Shown: piece after piece, positions 10,601-19,727 of the stretch | Layout: every line of letters starts with the position of its first letter | Position numbering within the stretch: position 1 is the stretch's first letter | Assembly: GCA_016930595.1 (NCBI GenBank) | Contig: JAFGGJ010000022.1 | Location: 1 to 64,000, forward strand | Origin: Planctomycetota bacterium | GTDB lineage: Bacteria > Planctomycetota > SZUA-567 > JAFGGJ01 | Direction of reading: 5' to 3' | Length of the DNA: 64,000 nt | Notes under the pieces: model-generated | Database searches by the model: none | What the model saw: only the letters and a program-made list of their open reading frames with translations | What the model was told of the DNA's origin: nothing | Made by a program: the position numbers and the translations under genes

Positions 10601-10646
10601 GGGCTGGAACATAGACGACGTGGTTGTGACCGGCATCATCGAGTAA
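7638..10646 (+). CDS. Large lipoprotein with repeated Ig-like domains and two jelly-roll/MAM-like modules
   Basis: MSRIVKWGIPAVLCMAAVTFYGCGGG lipoprotein signal; repeated 'P.VTL.....P..ATL.GT.T.AAV.GVATF.....D' units; two modules ending 'YDGYDDGPDD.DWY......I...VAGK....RW..G..DSSVTY.GWN.DD'. Confidence 0.85.
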   Translation: MSRIVKWGIPAVLCMAAVTFYGCGGGRGGSEGASAAFRLNFFVQPAGAAVDNVMAPAVQVEILDNEGNRVTSAGGTVTLTLIGSGGGTLGGTTSAAAVSGVATFGDLTIDAAGTDYRLVAKSGTLYLAVSDYFIVGNKLAFTVQPQDTMAGDTMPTVEVTIQDGTGATVTGATDNITLELVDSNETLYGTPTVAAVAGVAQFTDLYMEAAGTYTIRATAAGLVPATSAAFEIFCEDTPVAVEFIIQPSTCMPGVAITPAIQVALVDNYGNTVTTATDPVTLDFDDNPTSATLGGTLTVDAVAGIATFDDITVDKNGNAYSLIATSGSLSDDTSDYFDVGYTTLFREDMDTSLLAKGWTFSPGAQGPGWEWGQPTGASAEYGEDDPDSGYTGDNVLGYNLYGGYYNSMRAAEYATSPAFSCAGQYEVILSFWRWLSTESSYDHARVEVFDGTEWHEVYDGYDDGPDDGDWYLMEYDISEYVAGKTNVRLRWSMGRSDSSVTYCGWNVDDIKVVARTQGLLDYMEFEVEPTTVGTGLIISPAVKVALKDTFGDTLLSANNTVTLSIGNNPSAGTLSGTVTAAAVNGVATFSNLSIDEVGAGYTLYADCGTLTQIESTSFNVTNKLVITVQPADAAAGDNLTVEVTVQDETGATVTGATPMITLALEDNPGETTLSGTTSVAAVAGVATFDAAHVSVAADGYTLVATATGYGPSVKSAAFDISPAAYSGLEFGVEPSDVAPFEAITPAVRVDAVDAYGNIVPTATGTITMCIESDPAGYATLLGTLTAALVNGSATFSNLSIDAFGEGFSLEATDGTYTVASGNFDVRAVLFEDMLSTDPATRGWTFSHPDNAEGWAWGQPTGEESSSGYGDPDSGYTGDNCLGYNIITCDYIDDMLETEYVTTPAFSCAGFTSVTLSFYGWAGFESSCDYGPLQVWDGTIWHTIYDGYDDGPDDDDWYEYEFDISSEVAGKAGVKIRWGVGPTDGSVTYQGWNIDDVVVTGIIE

Positions 10647-10687
10647 ACGGAAACATGGTGGGCGAAGCCCCGCCGCTGATGGAGACA

Positions 10688-10724
10688 CGGGGGCCCGGGT
10701 CGCATGACCCGGGCCCCCGGTTTT
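10688..10724 (+). terminator. Rho-independent terminator
   Basis: Perfect 14-bp stem CGGGGGCCCGGGTC-GCAT-GACCCGGGCCCCCG followed by GTTTT. Confidence 0.85.
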
Positions 10725-10770
10725 GCAGGGAATGGGTTTATCCGGGAAGGGCTGGTATCCCCGAGGCCGG

Positions 10771-11175
10771 CTACATGGGCTGAAGAACGATGAGGAAGAC
10801 GACGTTGCCGCGGCCCTTGAGCCTGAACGACTGCCCGTACTGCACTTTGCGCACGGGGTTCAGGGAAGGTGGAGCGGCGACGTCGGTAAGGCCGCCGTTT
10901 TCGACGAAGATATTAAAGCCGTCGGGTGCGGGGCCGACCCACAGGCGCGACACGAATTCATGCCCGTTGGAAAGGAAGACGGGGGCGTCCGGCCAAGCCA
11001 TGAGGGTGCGTTCCCAGAGGACGCCGGTGCTATCGTGCCCCTGGAGGGTCTTGACGTGAACGGCGACGGGGCCGTGGCCGGAGTACGTCCGCGGTCCCGG
11101 TCCCCTGAGGCCGTAGCCGGGAGGAGTGCAGCCGAGAGCGGCGGAGAGAACGAGGAGTGTGCAGAGGCGTTTCAT
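10771..11175 (-). CDS. Small putative lipoprotein, uncharacterised
   Basis: MKRLCTLLVLSAALGC lipobox; overlaps end of upstream MGMT ORF. Confidence 0.65.
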   Translation of the reverse strand: MKRLCTLLVLSAALGCTPPGYGLRGPGPRTYSGHGPVAVHVKTLQGHDSTGVLWERTLMAWPDAPVFLSNGHEFVSRLWVGPAPDGFNIFVENGGLTDVAAPPSLNPVRKVQYGQSFRLKGRGNVVFLIVLQPM

Positions 11176-11672
11176 GGTATGGGGGCGCCTTCCAGTGCGA
11201 GGAGTTTCTTCTTGTATTTTACTCCCCACCCGAAGCCTCCGACACCGTTTTTCGCCAGGACCCTGTGGCATGGGACGACAAGGGGCCATGGATTACGCGC
11301 GCATGCGCCGCCGACGGAGCGTGGGGACGCTTTAAGATTCCTGCGCCTGAGACGTACGGCGATATCGCCGTAGGAGAGGGTGGAGCCGCGCGGGATGCGA
11401 CGCAATTCGGAAAGAACAGCCCACGTGAAGGGGGAGACGAGGGGGCGGTTCAGGGGCACGTAGTTCCAGTCGACCGGCCGGCCCGCAAGGAAGCGCGGGA
11501 GGTCGGCGGCGAGACGGGAGTGCCATCCCGAGCGGGGCCACGGGAGAACACCGGCGGGAGGATGCCGGGGGTTGCGTGGGGAGATTCCGAGGAGGTGGAG
11601 GCCGGAAGCGGAGACGAAGAGCGGAGGCCATCCCCCGGCGGAAACGGTGCAGAGGAAGAAGTCAGCCGGCAA
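11172..11672 (-). CDS. Methylated-DNA--[protein]-cysteine S-methyltransferase (MGMT/Ogt family)
   Basis: NPWPLVVPCHRVLAKNGVGGFGWGVKYKKKLLALEG; PCHR active site retained; probable TTG start overlapping the upstream stop. Confidence 0.85.
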   Translation of the reverse strand: MPADFFLCTVSAGGWPPLFVSASGLHLLGISPRNPRHPPAGVLPWPRSGWHSRLAADLPRFLAGRPVDWNYVPLNRPLVSPFTWAVLSELRRIPRGSTLSYGDIAVRLRRRNLKASPRSVGGACARNPWPLVVPCHRVLAKNGVGGFGWGVKYKKKLLALEGAPIP

Positions 11673-13041
11673 CGGCTTCTTCCGCCCGGGCTTTGGCCGC
11701 GGCGGCTTCACGGCGTTCCATGACGACCTTGGCCTGGATGAGCTCTTCGATATCGGGGTCATGAAGGATTCCGGAGGCGGCGGAGCGGATATCGGCGTCG
11801 GCGGACAGGAGGATGTCGAGGGCTTTCTGTGCGTTTTCCGCGCCGCGGAGCCATTCGTAAAGGTTCCTGCGGCCGCCGTTGTATTCGGGCAGATGGTGCT
11901 TGATGCCGTCGACGGCGTGCCAGCGCGCGCTGCGTGCGGCGGCGAGCCTGCCGGAGACCCGCCAGAGAGCGGAGCCGGGGAAAGAGGCTTCGGGGAGGGA
12001 GGCGGTGGGCATTTGAGGGGAACCGGGGAGGTGTTCCGGGGGGAGGCCGAGGAGGGGGGCGGAGCGCGCCCAGGCGTCTTCGACGGAGCCTCCGTGGAGA
12101 AGGAGGTCCAGGCAGGTAACGAGCGAGGGGACGGCGGCAGGGAGGGTTTCGCAGAGGCAGGTGGTGTGGTTGTACCTGGACCAGCCGGTGAGGACGATGC
12201 CGGAGAAGGACGTCCGGGCGGCGCGCCGCAGCCAGGAGAGATGGTTGCGGGCGTACCTGGGGACATCGGCCCACACTTCATCGCATGCGATGGCGCCTTT
12301 GAAGGCGGAGGCCGCGAGGAGATCGAGGCCGCTGTCGGCGAACCTGTCCCACATGCCGTCGGGGAGACCGGCTTCGATATCGACGCCGTAGCGCCATACG
12401 ACGAGCTGTACGCCGTCCATGCGGCGGAGTTCGGCCGGGGGCCACTTGCGCATCATGTCGTCCCAGACCATGGGGACAAGGCCGAGGGATCTGACGTGGC
12501 GGAAGACGGGTTCCATGTGGTGGAGATAAAGGGCGGAACGGCCGTGTTCGCCGGCAAAGGGGGCGCATTTTTCGCAGCTTGCGAGAGACCAGACTTCGTC
12601 GCCGCCGAGGTGGATGCGCGAGATGCCGGGGTGAAGCCTGCAGAGGTCGTCGACGAGGCGGAGGACGAGTGGGGAGGAGTCGTCGTGGAGAGGGCAGAGG
12701 TCCATGAGGAACTCGGGCTTTTCGCGCAGACGCCTGAACCTGGGGTGCTTGAGCACGAATTCGAGATGGCCGAAGGTCTGGAGGAGAGGGACTATTTCGA
12801 GGCCGAGGCGGGAGGCCTTGTCGAGGAAGGAGCGGACTTCGTCTTCGGTGTAGGCGGTGGGGGAGCGCAGGTCGCGGTCGGACCAAGGGAAGGAATCCTC
12901 CCATTCGACAAGGAAACCGGTGGCGCCCGCGGAGGCGGCGGTATCCATGAAGGAGAGGAGGTAGTCGATCGTTGGAGGAGCGCCCTTGAGGTCGAGGTGA
13001 ACGAGCCTGTCGTGGAAGGGCGGGGGCGGCACGGGTGTCAT
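11662..13041 (-). CDS. Glycoside hydrolase family 20-like protein
   Basis: TIM-barrel-like 'FLVEWEDSFPW', 'IVPLLQTFGHLEFVLK', 'RIHLGGDEVW' catalytic-type motif; ATGA overlap with upstream gene. Confidence 0.7.
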   Translation of the reverse strand: MTPVPPPPFHDRLVHLDLKGAPPTIDYLLSFMDTAASAGATGFLVEWEDSFPWSDRDLRSPTAYTEDEVRSFLDKASRLGLEIVPLLQTFGHLEFVLKHPRFRRLREKPEFLMDLCPLHDDSSPLVLRLVDDLCRLHPGISRIHLGGDEVWSLASCEKCAPFAGEHGRSALYLHHMEPVFRHVRSLGLVPMVWDDMMRKWPPAELRRMDGVQLVVWRYGVDIEAGLPDGMWDRFADSGLDLLAASAFKGAIACDEVWADVPRYARNHLSWLRRAARTSFSGIVLTGWSRYNHTTCLCETLPAAVPSLVTCLDLLLHGGSVEDAWARSAPLLGLPPEHLPGSPQMPTASLPEASFPGSALWRVSGRLAAARSARWHAVDGIKHHLPEYNGGRRNLYEWLRGAENAQKALDILLSADADIRSAASGILHDPDIEELIQAKVVMERREAAAAKARAEEAVAG

Positions 13042-13583
13042 GCCTCGAGGGCCTTGAGGACGGCCTGGACGATTGCTTCTTCGGGAGCGAGCCTGCCGAT
13101 ATCTTCATCGCCGCAGGCGAGGCGGCCTTCGACGGGGCCGACGATTTCGACGCCGCGCCCGCGCAGGCGGCGGATATTTTCCTGGACGGCGGGGTTTTTC
13201 CACATGTTGCCGTTCATGGCGGGGCAGAGGATGACGGGGCAGGACATGGCGAGGACGGCGGTGGAGAGGAGGTCGTCGGCGATGCCGGAAGCGTACTTGC
13301 CGATGAAATTGGCGGTGGCGGGGGCGACGACGAAGACGCGAGCGAAGCGTGCGAGGGAGACATGGTCGGTATCGGAGCGCGAGGCCCAGAGGTCGACGTA
13401 GACGGGCCTGCGGGTGAGGCTTTCGAAGGTGAGGGGTGCGATGAACTTTGCGGCGGCGTCGGTCATGACGACCTGGACGGTGAAATCCTGTTTGACGAGG
13501 GAGGAGGCGAGCGATGCGGCCTTGAAGGCGGCGATGCCGCCGGTGACGCCGAGGACGATACCGGAGTCGGAATGCGGGGTCAC
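13038..13583 (-). CDS. coaC: Phosphopantothenoylcysteine decarboxylase (CoaC-type flavoprotein)
   Basis: GVTGGIAAFKAASLAS...VVAPATANFIGKYASGIADDLLST...PAMNGNMW motifs; downstream of rpoZ. Confidence 0.9.
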   Translation of the reverse strand: MTPHSDSGIVLGVTGGIAAFKAASLASSLVKQDFTVQVVMTDAAAKFIAPLTFESLTRRPVYVDLWASRSDTDHVSLARFARVFVVAPATANFIGKYASGIADDLLSTAVLAMSCPVILCPAMNGNMWKNPAVQENIRRLRGRGVEIVGPVEGRLACGDEDIGRLAPEEAIVQAVLKALEA

Positions 13584-13900
13584 TCTTCCCGTCCTTCCTC
13601 TGATGTGCCGAAGAGCTTGAAAGGAAGGACCTTGTCGATATCTTCGTCGGGAGCGGAGATTTCGAGGCGTTCCTTTTCCCTGTCGGTGCGTAGCTGTTCG
13701 GCTTCATCGCCCGTGGCAAGCCAGAGCTCGTCGGCGAGGATTTCCGCGCAGGCTATTTGCTCGTAGGACATGCCCCCGGTATTTTCGATGAGAGGCGGCA
13801 GGCCGCTCATGAGCTCCCGCACGCGCTTCTGCAGCAGGACGACCATGTGGAAGCGGCCGCCGACCTTGTCGGCGATGGCATCGATATCGACATTCACCAT
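13580..13900 (-). CDS. rpoZ: DNA-directed RNA polymerase omega subunit
   Basis: Small ORF between gmk and coaC; 'ADKVGGRFHMVVLLQKRVREL...IACAEILADEL'. Confidence 0.75.
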   Translation of the reverse strand: MVNVDIDAIADKVGGRFHMVVLLQKRVRELMSGLPPLIENTGGMSYEQIACAEILADELWLATGDEAEQLRTDREKERLEISAPDEDIDKVLPFKLFGTSEEGREE

Positions 13901-14487
13901 GAGAAATCCTCCCTGGAACGGGTTCTTCTGGCATGTTCGGCACGGCGGATAGCCGAGACGGTCCGAACGGCGGAATCAAGGACGCCGTTTACAACGACGT
14001 AATCGTACAGGTCAATTTCAGCCATTTCCGCGGCGGCGGTGTCGAGGCGGAGAGCGAGCGAGGCGTCATCTTCGGTATGGCGGAGCCTGAGGCGGGATTC
14101 GAGTTCGGGGCGTGTAGGGGCGACGATGAAGATCATGACGGCACCGGGCATGCTGAGCTTGATCTGGCGGGCGCCCTGGACGTCGATATCGGTGACGACG
14201 TCGATGCCGGAGGCGAGTTTCTGTTCGAGGAAGTCCCTGGGGGTGCCGTAATGGTGGCCGAAGACGACGGCGTGTTCGGCCATGGCGCCTGCGTGGACGC
14301 GCTGGAGGAAGTCATCCTGCGACAGGAAGAAGTACTCGTTGCCGTCGCGTTCGCCGGGACGCGGTGGCCTGGTCGTGCATGAGACGCTCATGGCGATGCC
14401 GTGTTCGCCGTCGAGGAGCCTGCGGAGTATGGAGGACTTGCCGACGCCGGAAGGCCCGGAGAGCACGATGAGGATACCCTGAGACAA
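13894..14487 (-). CDS. gmk: Guanylate kinase
   Basis: LSGPSGVGKSSILRRL, VSCTTRPPRPGERDGNEYFFLS. Confidence 0.95.
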   Translation of the reverse strand: MSQGILIVLSGPSGVGKSSILRRLLDGEHGIAMSVSCTTRPPRPGERDGNEYFFLSQDDFLQRVHAGAMAEHAVVFGHHYGTPRDFLEQKLASGIDVVTDIDVQGARQIKLSMPGAVMIFIVAPTRPELESRLRLRHTEDDASLALRLDTAAAEMAEIDLYDYVVVNGVLDSAVRTVSAIRRAEHARRTRSREDFSW

Positions 14488-14500
14488 GGTACGGCCCGTC

Positions 14501-15394
14501 CTATTCCACGTTCTGAACCTGTTCGCGGCCCCGCTCCAGCAGGACCTTGGCTTCTACGACGCGCCCACCGATTTCGGCATCCTGGGACTTGGACGAAATG
14601 GTGTTTATCTCGCGGTGCATTTCCTGGAGGACGAATTCGAGTTTTCTGCCGACGGATCCGCCGGAGGAGAGGGTGTCCATATACTGGTCGATATGGCTCT
14701 GGAGGCGCTTGAGTTCTTCGCTGATATCTGAGCGGTCGGCGAGTTGGACGATTTCGCGTTCGATACCCTGCGGGACACTGCCGTCGGAGGAGTCGAGGAG
14801 GGTGGCGAGGAGAGGCTTGAGCCTGTCCACGGCGACGGTGCGTGCATCGGGCCAGAGGGATGCGATTTTTTCGACAACGGACTTGAGGGAGGAGCCTATC
14901 TGGAGGAGGTCTCTGCCGGTGGCGAGGCCTTCCTTCTTGCGCATGCCGTCGAGTTTTGCGAGGGCGGCATCGACGGCGCCGCGAACGGCGGAGGCGGAGC
15001 GTTCGAGGACTTCGTCGTCGGTACCGGCTTCTGACCAGACGTCCGGGATTTTCATAAGGGCTTCGATGGGGGTATTTGCGTCGATATTCAGGTCGCGCTT
15101 GAGCTCGAGCCACTCATGGTAATGTTCCCGGAAGGCGACCGTATTGAGATGGAAGGTGGTGCCGACTGGAGAGCCGGAGATCTTGACGGTGACTTCGACG
15201 AGGCCCCTGTTGACCCTGGCGGAGACGAGCCTGCGAAGGTCTTCTTCGAGGAAGGTAAGTTCGGCGGGGAGGCGGACGACGATTTTGAGGAATCGCTGGT
15301 TGAAAGACTTGGCTTCGGCCTGGACGGTAAGGCCGTCGGCTTCGCGCGCATCGCGGCCGAAACCGGTCATGCTTATGATGGAGCCTGAGGTCAC
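14501..15394 (-). CDS. YicC family protein
   Basis: SMTGFGRDAREADGLTVQAEAKSFNQRFLKIVVRLP; C-terminal LEFVLQEMHREINTISSKSQDAEIGGRVVEAKVLLERGREQVQNVE. Confidence 0.95.
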   Translation of the reverse strand: MTSGSIISMTGFGRDAREADGLTVQAEAKSFNQRFLKIVVRLPAELTFLEEDLRRLVSARVNRGLVEVTVKISGSPVGTTFHLNTVAFREHYHEWLELKRDLNIDANTPIEALMKIPDVWSEAGTDDEVLERSASAVRGAVDAALAKLDGMRKKEGLATGRDLLQIGSSLKSVVEKIASLWPDARTVAVDRLKPLLATLLDSSDGSVPQGIEREIVQLADRSDISEELKRLQSHIDQYMDTLSSGGSVGRKLEFVLQEMHREINTISSKSQDAEIGGRVVEAKVLLERGREQVQNVE

Positions 15395-15397
15395 ACA

Positions 15398-15895
15398 CTA
15401 CTCCTCTGCGGGAGTTTCGGCGTCGTCGGCGTGGACCGTTTCGACGGCATCGGTGCCGGCGGGGGGGGCAGGTTCCGCAGGAGGGGCGGCATCGGCGTTA
15501 TCGGCAGGGACGGTGTTATCCGGATCGGCAACGGAGGATTCGCCGTCGGACGGTCCATCCGCCTTGTCCGGGGGCGGTGTTTCCGAAGAGGCGTTGTTTT
15601 TGGAAGATTCGCCGGGTTCGACGGGGCCGCCGATGCCTGGTTTTTCGTTTTCCCTGGGGCCGTAGGTCTTGCCTTTGCTGATGTAATCGAGGAAGGCGGC
15701 GAGGAAGAGGAAGACGACGGCCATGACGACGGTGAAGCGGCGGAGAGGGTTGGTGGCGCCGAAGGTGGCTTCGGCCTGGGCGCCGCCGAGACCGGCCAGG
15801 CCGCCGCCCTTGCCTTCCTGTAGGAGGATGGCAAGGATCATGAGGACAGCCGCTATGACGTAGATAACGAAAGCCACCGTCTGAAGGATTGCCAT
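15398..15895 (-). CDS. secG: Preprotein translocase subunit SecG with acidic C-terminal tail
   Basis: ILAILLQEGKGGGLAGLGGAQAEATFGATNPLRRFTVVMAVVFLFLA. Confidence 0.9.
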   Translation of the reverse strand: MAILQTVAFVIYVIAAVLMILAILLQEGKGGGLAGLGGAQAEATFGATNPLRRFTVVMAVVFLFLAAFLDYISKGKTYGPRENEKPGIGGPVEPGESSKNNASSETPPPDKADGPSDGESSVADPDNTVPADNADAAPPAEPAPPAGTDAVETVHADDAETPAEE

Positions 15896-15909
15896 GAAAA
15901 GCTCCGTTC

Positions 15910-16665
<756 letters not shown>

Positions 16666-16843
16666 GGTATGCTCCCAGCAATATGAAGCAGGTCAGGTGG
16701 TTACGACAACACGGGACTGCGACTCAGCAGCGCCCGGCAGAAGCCTGCGCGCGCGCCGACCCCACGGTCTCCGGCAGCCCCTATTTTACAGAACGGGAGA
16801 TGCAAGTCAAGGCTGTTTGCGGGAGAGCGCGACAGGGTTACGG

Positions 16844-16871
16844 TTGTCGGAAGGGAGAGGACGGCTACAAT
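16844..16871 (+). promoter_or_regulatory. Candidate promoter TTGTCG-16-TACAAT directly abutting the pfkB start
   Basis: -35 at 16844-16849, -10 at 16866-16871, ATG at 16879. Confidence 0.5.
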
Positions 16872-16878
16872 CGGGGGC

Positions 16879-17823
16879 ATGATACACACGCTGACGCCCA
16901 ATCCTGCGATAGACCGGCTGCTGATGGTGCCCGAATTCAAGATAGGGGACCACGTGCAGGTGGTGCGGGCCGCGGCGACGCCGGCGGGGAAGGGGATAAA
17001 CATAGCGAGGTACCTCAGGAGCCTGGATGTGCTGGCGACGGCATGGGCGCTGGTGGGGAGGCGGGAGATATCGTGGTTCCGGGAGGTATTGAGGGGGCAG
17101 GGGCTTGGAGCGGGGATATTCCCGACGCGGGGTTTCACGAGGCAGAACCTGACGATAGTGCAGCAGAAGGGGCGGGAAACGCATTTTCGCGAGCCGGGAC
17201 CGGAGGTGTCGGCGGTGGAATGGGCGGCAATAGCGGGGCCGCTGGCGTCGCACATGGAGGACGGGGACACGCTGGTGGTGGCCGGGTCGGTACCGAAAGG
17301 GATAACGGCGGCGATGCTGCTGGATGCGACGGTGCCGCTGACGAGAAGGTGTTCGGTGGTGGCTGACATAAACGGGCCGGTTGCGGCGGGCTATTTCGGG
17401 CGTGCGAACGGGGTGTGGATAAAGGGGAACGCTGAGGAGATAGGGGAAATGAGCGGGCGGAAGCCGTCCAGAAAGACGCTGGCGGAGACGATGGAAGAGC
17501 ACCCGCATATTCCCGGGATTATCGTGACTGCCGGGAGCGGGGAGGTGCTTGCCGCCGTAAGGACCGACGGGGGAGGAGTCGAGGTGGTGAAGGCCAGGCC
17601 GCCCAAGGTAAAGAAGGCGATGAGCAGCGTGGGGGCGGGGGATGCTTTTTCCGCGGGGCTCTGCATGGCGGGACTGGCGCCTGGAGACCCGGACGCGATG
17701 GAAAGGGCCCTGAGGACGGCTACGGCTACGGCGTGCGCCGCGCTGCTCGAGCCGACGGTGGGGAACGTGGACAAGTCCGAGGTGGAGAAGATGTCGGGCA
17801 TGGTGAAGACGGGGAAGGCGTAA
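16879..17823 (+). CDS. PfkB-family carbohydrate kinase (1-phosphofructokinase/tagatose-6-phosphate kinase-like)
   Basis: IHTLTPNPAIDRLL, PAGKGINIARYL, SSVGAGDAFSAGL. Confidence 0.9.
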   Translation: MIHTLTPNPAIDRLLMVPEFKIGDHVQVVRAAATPAGKGINIARYLRSLDVLATAWALVGRREISWFREVLRGQGLGAGIFPTRGFTRQNLTIVQQKGRETHFREPGPEVSAVEWAAIAGPLASHMEDGDTLVVAGSVPKGITAAMLLDATVPLTRRCSVVADINGPVAAGYFGRANGVWIKGNAEEIGEMSGRKPSRKTLAETMEEHPHIPGIIVTAGSGEVLAAVRTDGGGVEVVKARPPKVKKAMSSVGAGDAFSAGLCMAGLAPGDPDAMERALRTATATACAALLEPTVGNVDKSEVEKMSGMVKTGKA

Positions 17824-17840
17824 GGCCGGGCCGCGTGCGG

Positions 17841-19523
17841 CTACTGGCCGCTGCGGAGCTTGGCCCATGAGTCGCGCAGGCCGACGGTGCGGTTGAGGAC
17901 GGGACGCGAAGGGGAGGAATCCGGATCGACGCAGAAGTAGCCGATGCGTTCAAGCTGTATGCGATCAAGTGGTCCGAGGGAAGCGCAGGCGGGTTCGAGC
18001 CTGCAGGAAGACAGGATCTTGAGCGAATCCGGGTTGACGAGAGAGGCAAGGTCGGAGGGGTTCCCGGCGAGGGGGTCTTCGACGGAGAAGAGCTTGTCGT
18101 AGAGGCGGACTTCGGCGTCGATGGCATGCGGAGCGGAGACCCAGTGGAGAGTGGATTTCACCTTGCGTCCGTCGGGGGCGTCGCCGCCGCGCGTGGCCGG
18201 GTCATAGGAGCAGTGGATTTCGGTTATTCTGCCGGAACCGTCCTTTACGACGCCCGTGCAGGTGACGAAGTAGGCGTAGCGGAGGCGGACTTCGCGTCCC
18301 GGTGCGAGGCGGTAGAATTTTCCGGGGGGGTCTTCCATAAAGTCGTCGCGTTCGATGAAGAGTTCCCTGGAGAAGGTGACTTTGCGCGAGCCGGCAGAAG
18401 GGTCTTCGGGGTTGTTGACGGCATCGAGTTCGTCGGATTCGCCTTCGGGGTAGTTGTCGATGATGAGACGGACGGGGTCGAGGACGCCCATGAAGCGCGG
18501 GGACGAGAGATTGAGATCCTCGCGGACGCAGTGTTCGAGGAATTCGAGGGAGACGGTGCTGTTGACCTTGGCGACGCCGATCCTGTTGCAGAAGGTGCGG
18601 ATGGACTGCGGCGAACAGCCCCGGCGGCGCATGCCGGATATGGTGGGCATGCGCGGGTCGTCCCAGCCGGAGACGGAGCCGGAGCGGACGAGTTCGAGAA
18701 GGAGCCGCTTGCTCATGACCGTGTAAGAGAGATTGAGCCGCGCGAATTCGATCTGGCGCGGGTGGTAGATGTCCAGTGCGTCGAGGAACCAGTCGTAAAG
18801 GGGGCGATGGTTTTCGAATTCAAGCGTGCAGATGGAGTGGGTGACGCCTTCGATGGAGTCTTCCAGGCCGTGGGCCCAGTCGTACATGGGGTAGATGCAC
18901 CACTTGTCGCCGGTGCGGTGGTGCGAAGCGTGCAAAATGCGGTATATGACGGGGTCGCGCATGTTGAGATTGGGGTGGGACATGTCTATCTTTGCGCGGA
19001 GGACTCTTGCGCCGTCGTGGAATTCGCCGTTTTTCATGCGGGAGAAGAGGTCGAGGTTTTCGTCGACGGGCCTGTTGCGGAAGGGGCTTTCCCTGCCCGG
19101 CTCGGTGAGGGTGCCGCGGTATTCGCGAATTTCTCCGGCGGAGAGATCGTCGACGTAGGCGTTGCCGGTTTCGATGAGCCGGACGGCGTATTCGCACATC
19201 CTGTCGAAGTAGTCGGAAGCGAAGAACAGCCTGTCCTGCCAGTCGAAGCCGAGCCAGCGGACGTCTTCGACGATGGCGTTGACGTATTCTTCTTCTTCCT
19301 TGCTGGGGTTGGTGTCATCGAAGCGGAGGTTGCAGAGGCCGCCGTAGTCCCGGGCGATGCCGAAGTTTAGACAGACGGCCTTGGCGTGTCCGATATGCAG
19401 GTAGCCGTTGGGTTCGGGCGGGAAGCGCGTGTGGACGCGGTTGTCGAACCTGCCGGAACTGAGGTCACCGTCGATGATATCGCGCACGAAGTCGCCAGGA
19501 AGGGAATCGTTTTCAGAGGTCAT
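17841..19523 (-). CDS. glnS: Glutaminyl-tRNA synthetase
   Basis: [72 protein letters not shown]. Confidence 0.96.
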   Translation of the reverse strand: MTSENDSLPGDFVRDIIDGDLSSGRFDNRVHTRFPPEPNGYLHIGHAKAVCLNFGIARDYGGLCNLRFDDTNPSKEEEEYVNAIVEDVRWLGFDWQDRLFFASDYFDRMCEYAVRLIETGNAYVDDLSAGEIREYRGTLTEPGRESPFRNRPVDENLDLFSRMKNGEFHDGARVLRAKIDMSHPNLNMRDPVIYRILHASHHRTGDKWCIYPMYDWAHGLEDSIEGVTHSICTLEFENHRPLYDWFLDALDIYHPRQIEFARLNLSYTVMSKRLLLELVRSGSVSGWDDPRMPTISGMRRRGCSPQSIRTFCNRIGVAKVNSTVSLEFLEHCVREDLNLSSPRFMGVLDPVRLIIDNYPEGESDELDAVNNPEDPSAGSRKVTFSRELFIERDDFMEDPPGKFYRLAPGREVRLRYAYFVTCTGVVKDGSGRITEIHCSYDPATRGGDAPDGRKVKSTLHWVSAPHAIDAEVRLYDKLFSVEDPLAGNPSDLASLVNPDSLKILSSCRLEPACASLGPLDRIQLERIGYFCVDPDSSPSRPVLNRTVGLRDSWAKLRSGQ

Positions 19524-19727
19524 ACCGGGTACTCCCGCCGTTATCGTCCGCTCAGAGGGAGGCCATTATACGCGGGCGACGCCGGTCACGCGAGGAAAAA
19601 GAGAGAGAATCCGGTGAAGGGGGTAAGTCGGGCGCCGGACGGGTGCAGGACTTGATTCTGGTGGAGAATGTTCTATTGTTTACAACGGACGGAGACGGGC
19701 CGAGGCGCGGCGAAAGGAAAACCCGGA

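Noticed and set aside
11572-13401. 609-aa plus-strand ORF
   Set aside because: Gly/Glu-rich shadow of GH20-like and coaC genes on the opposite strand.
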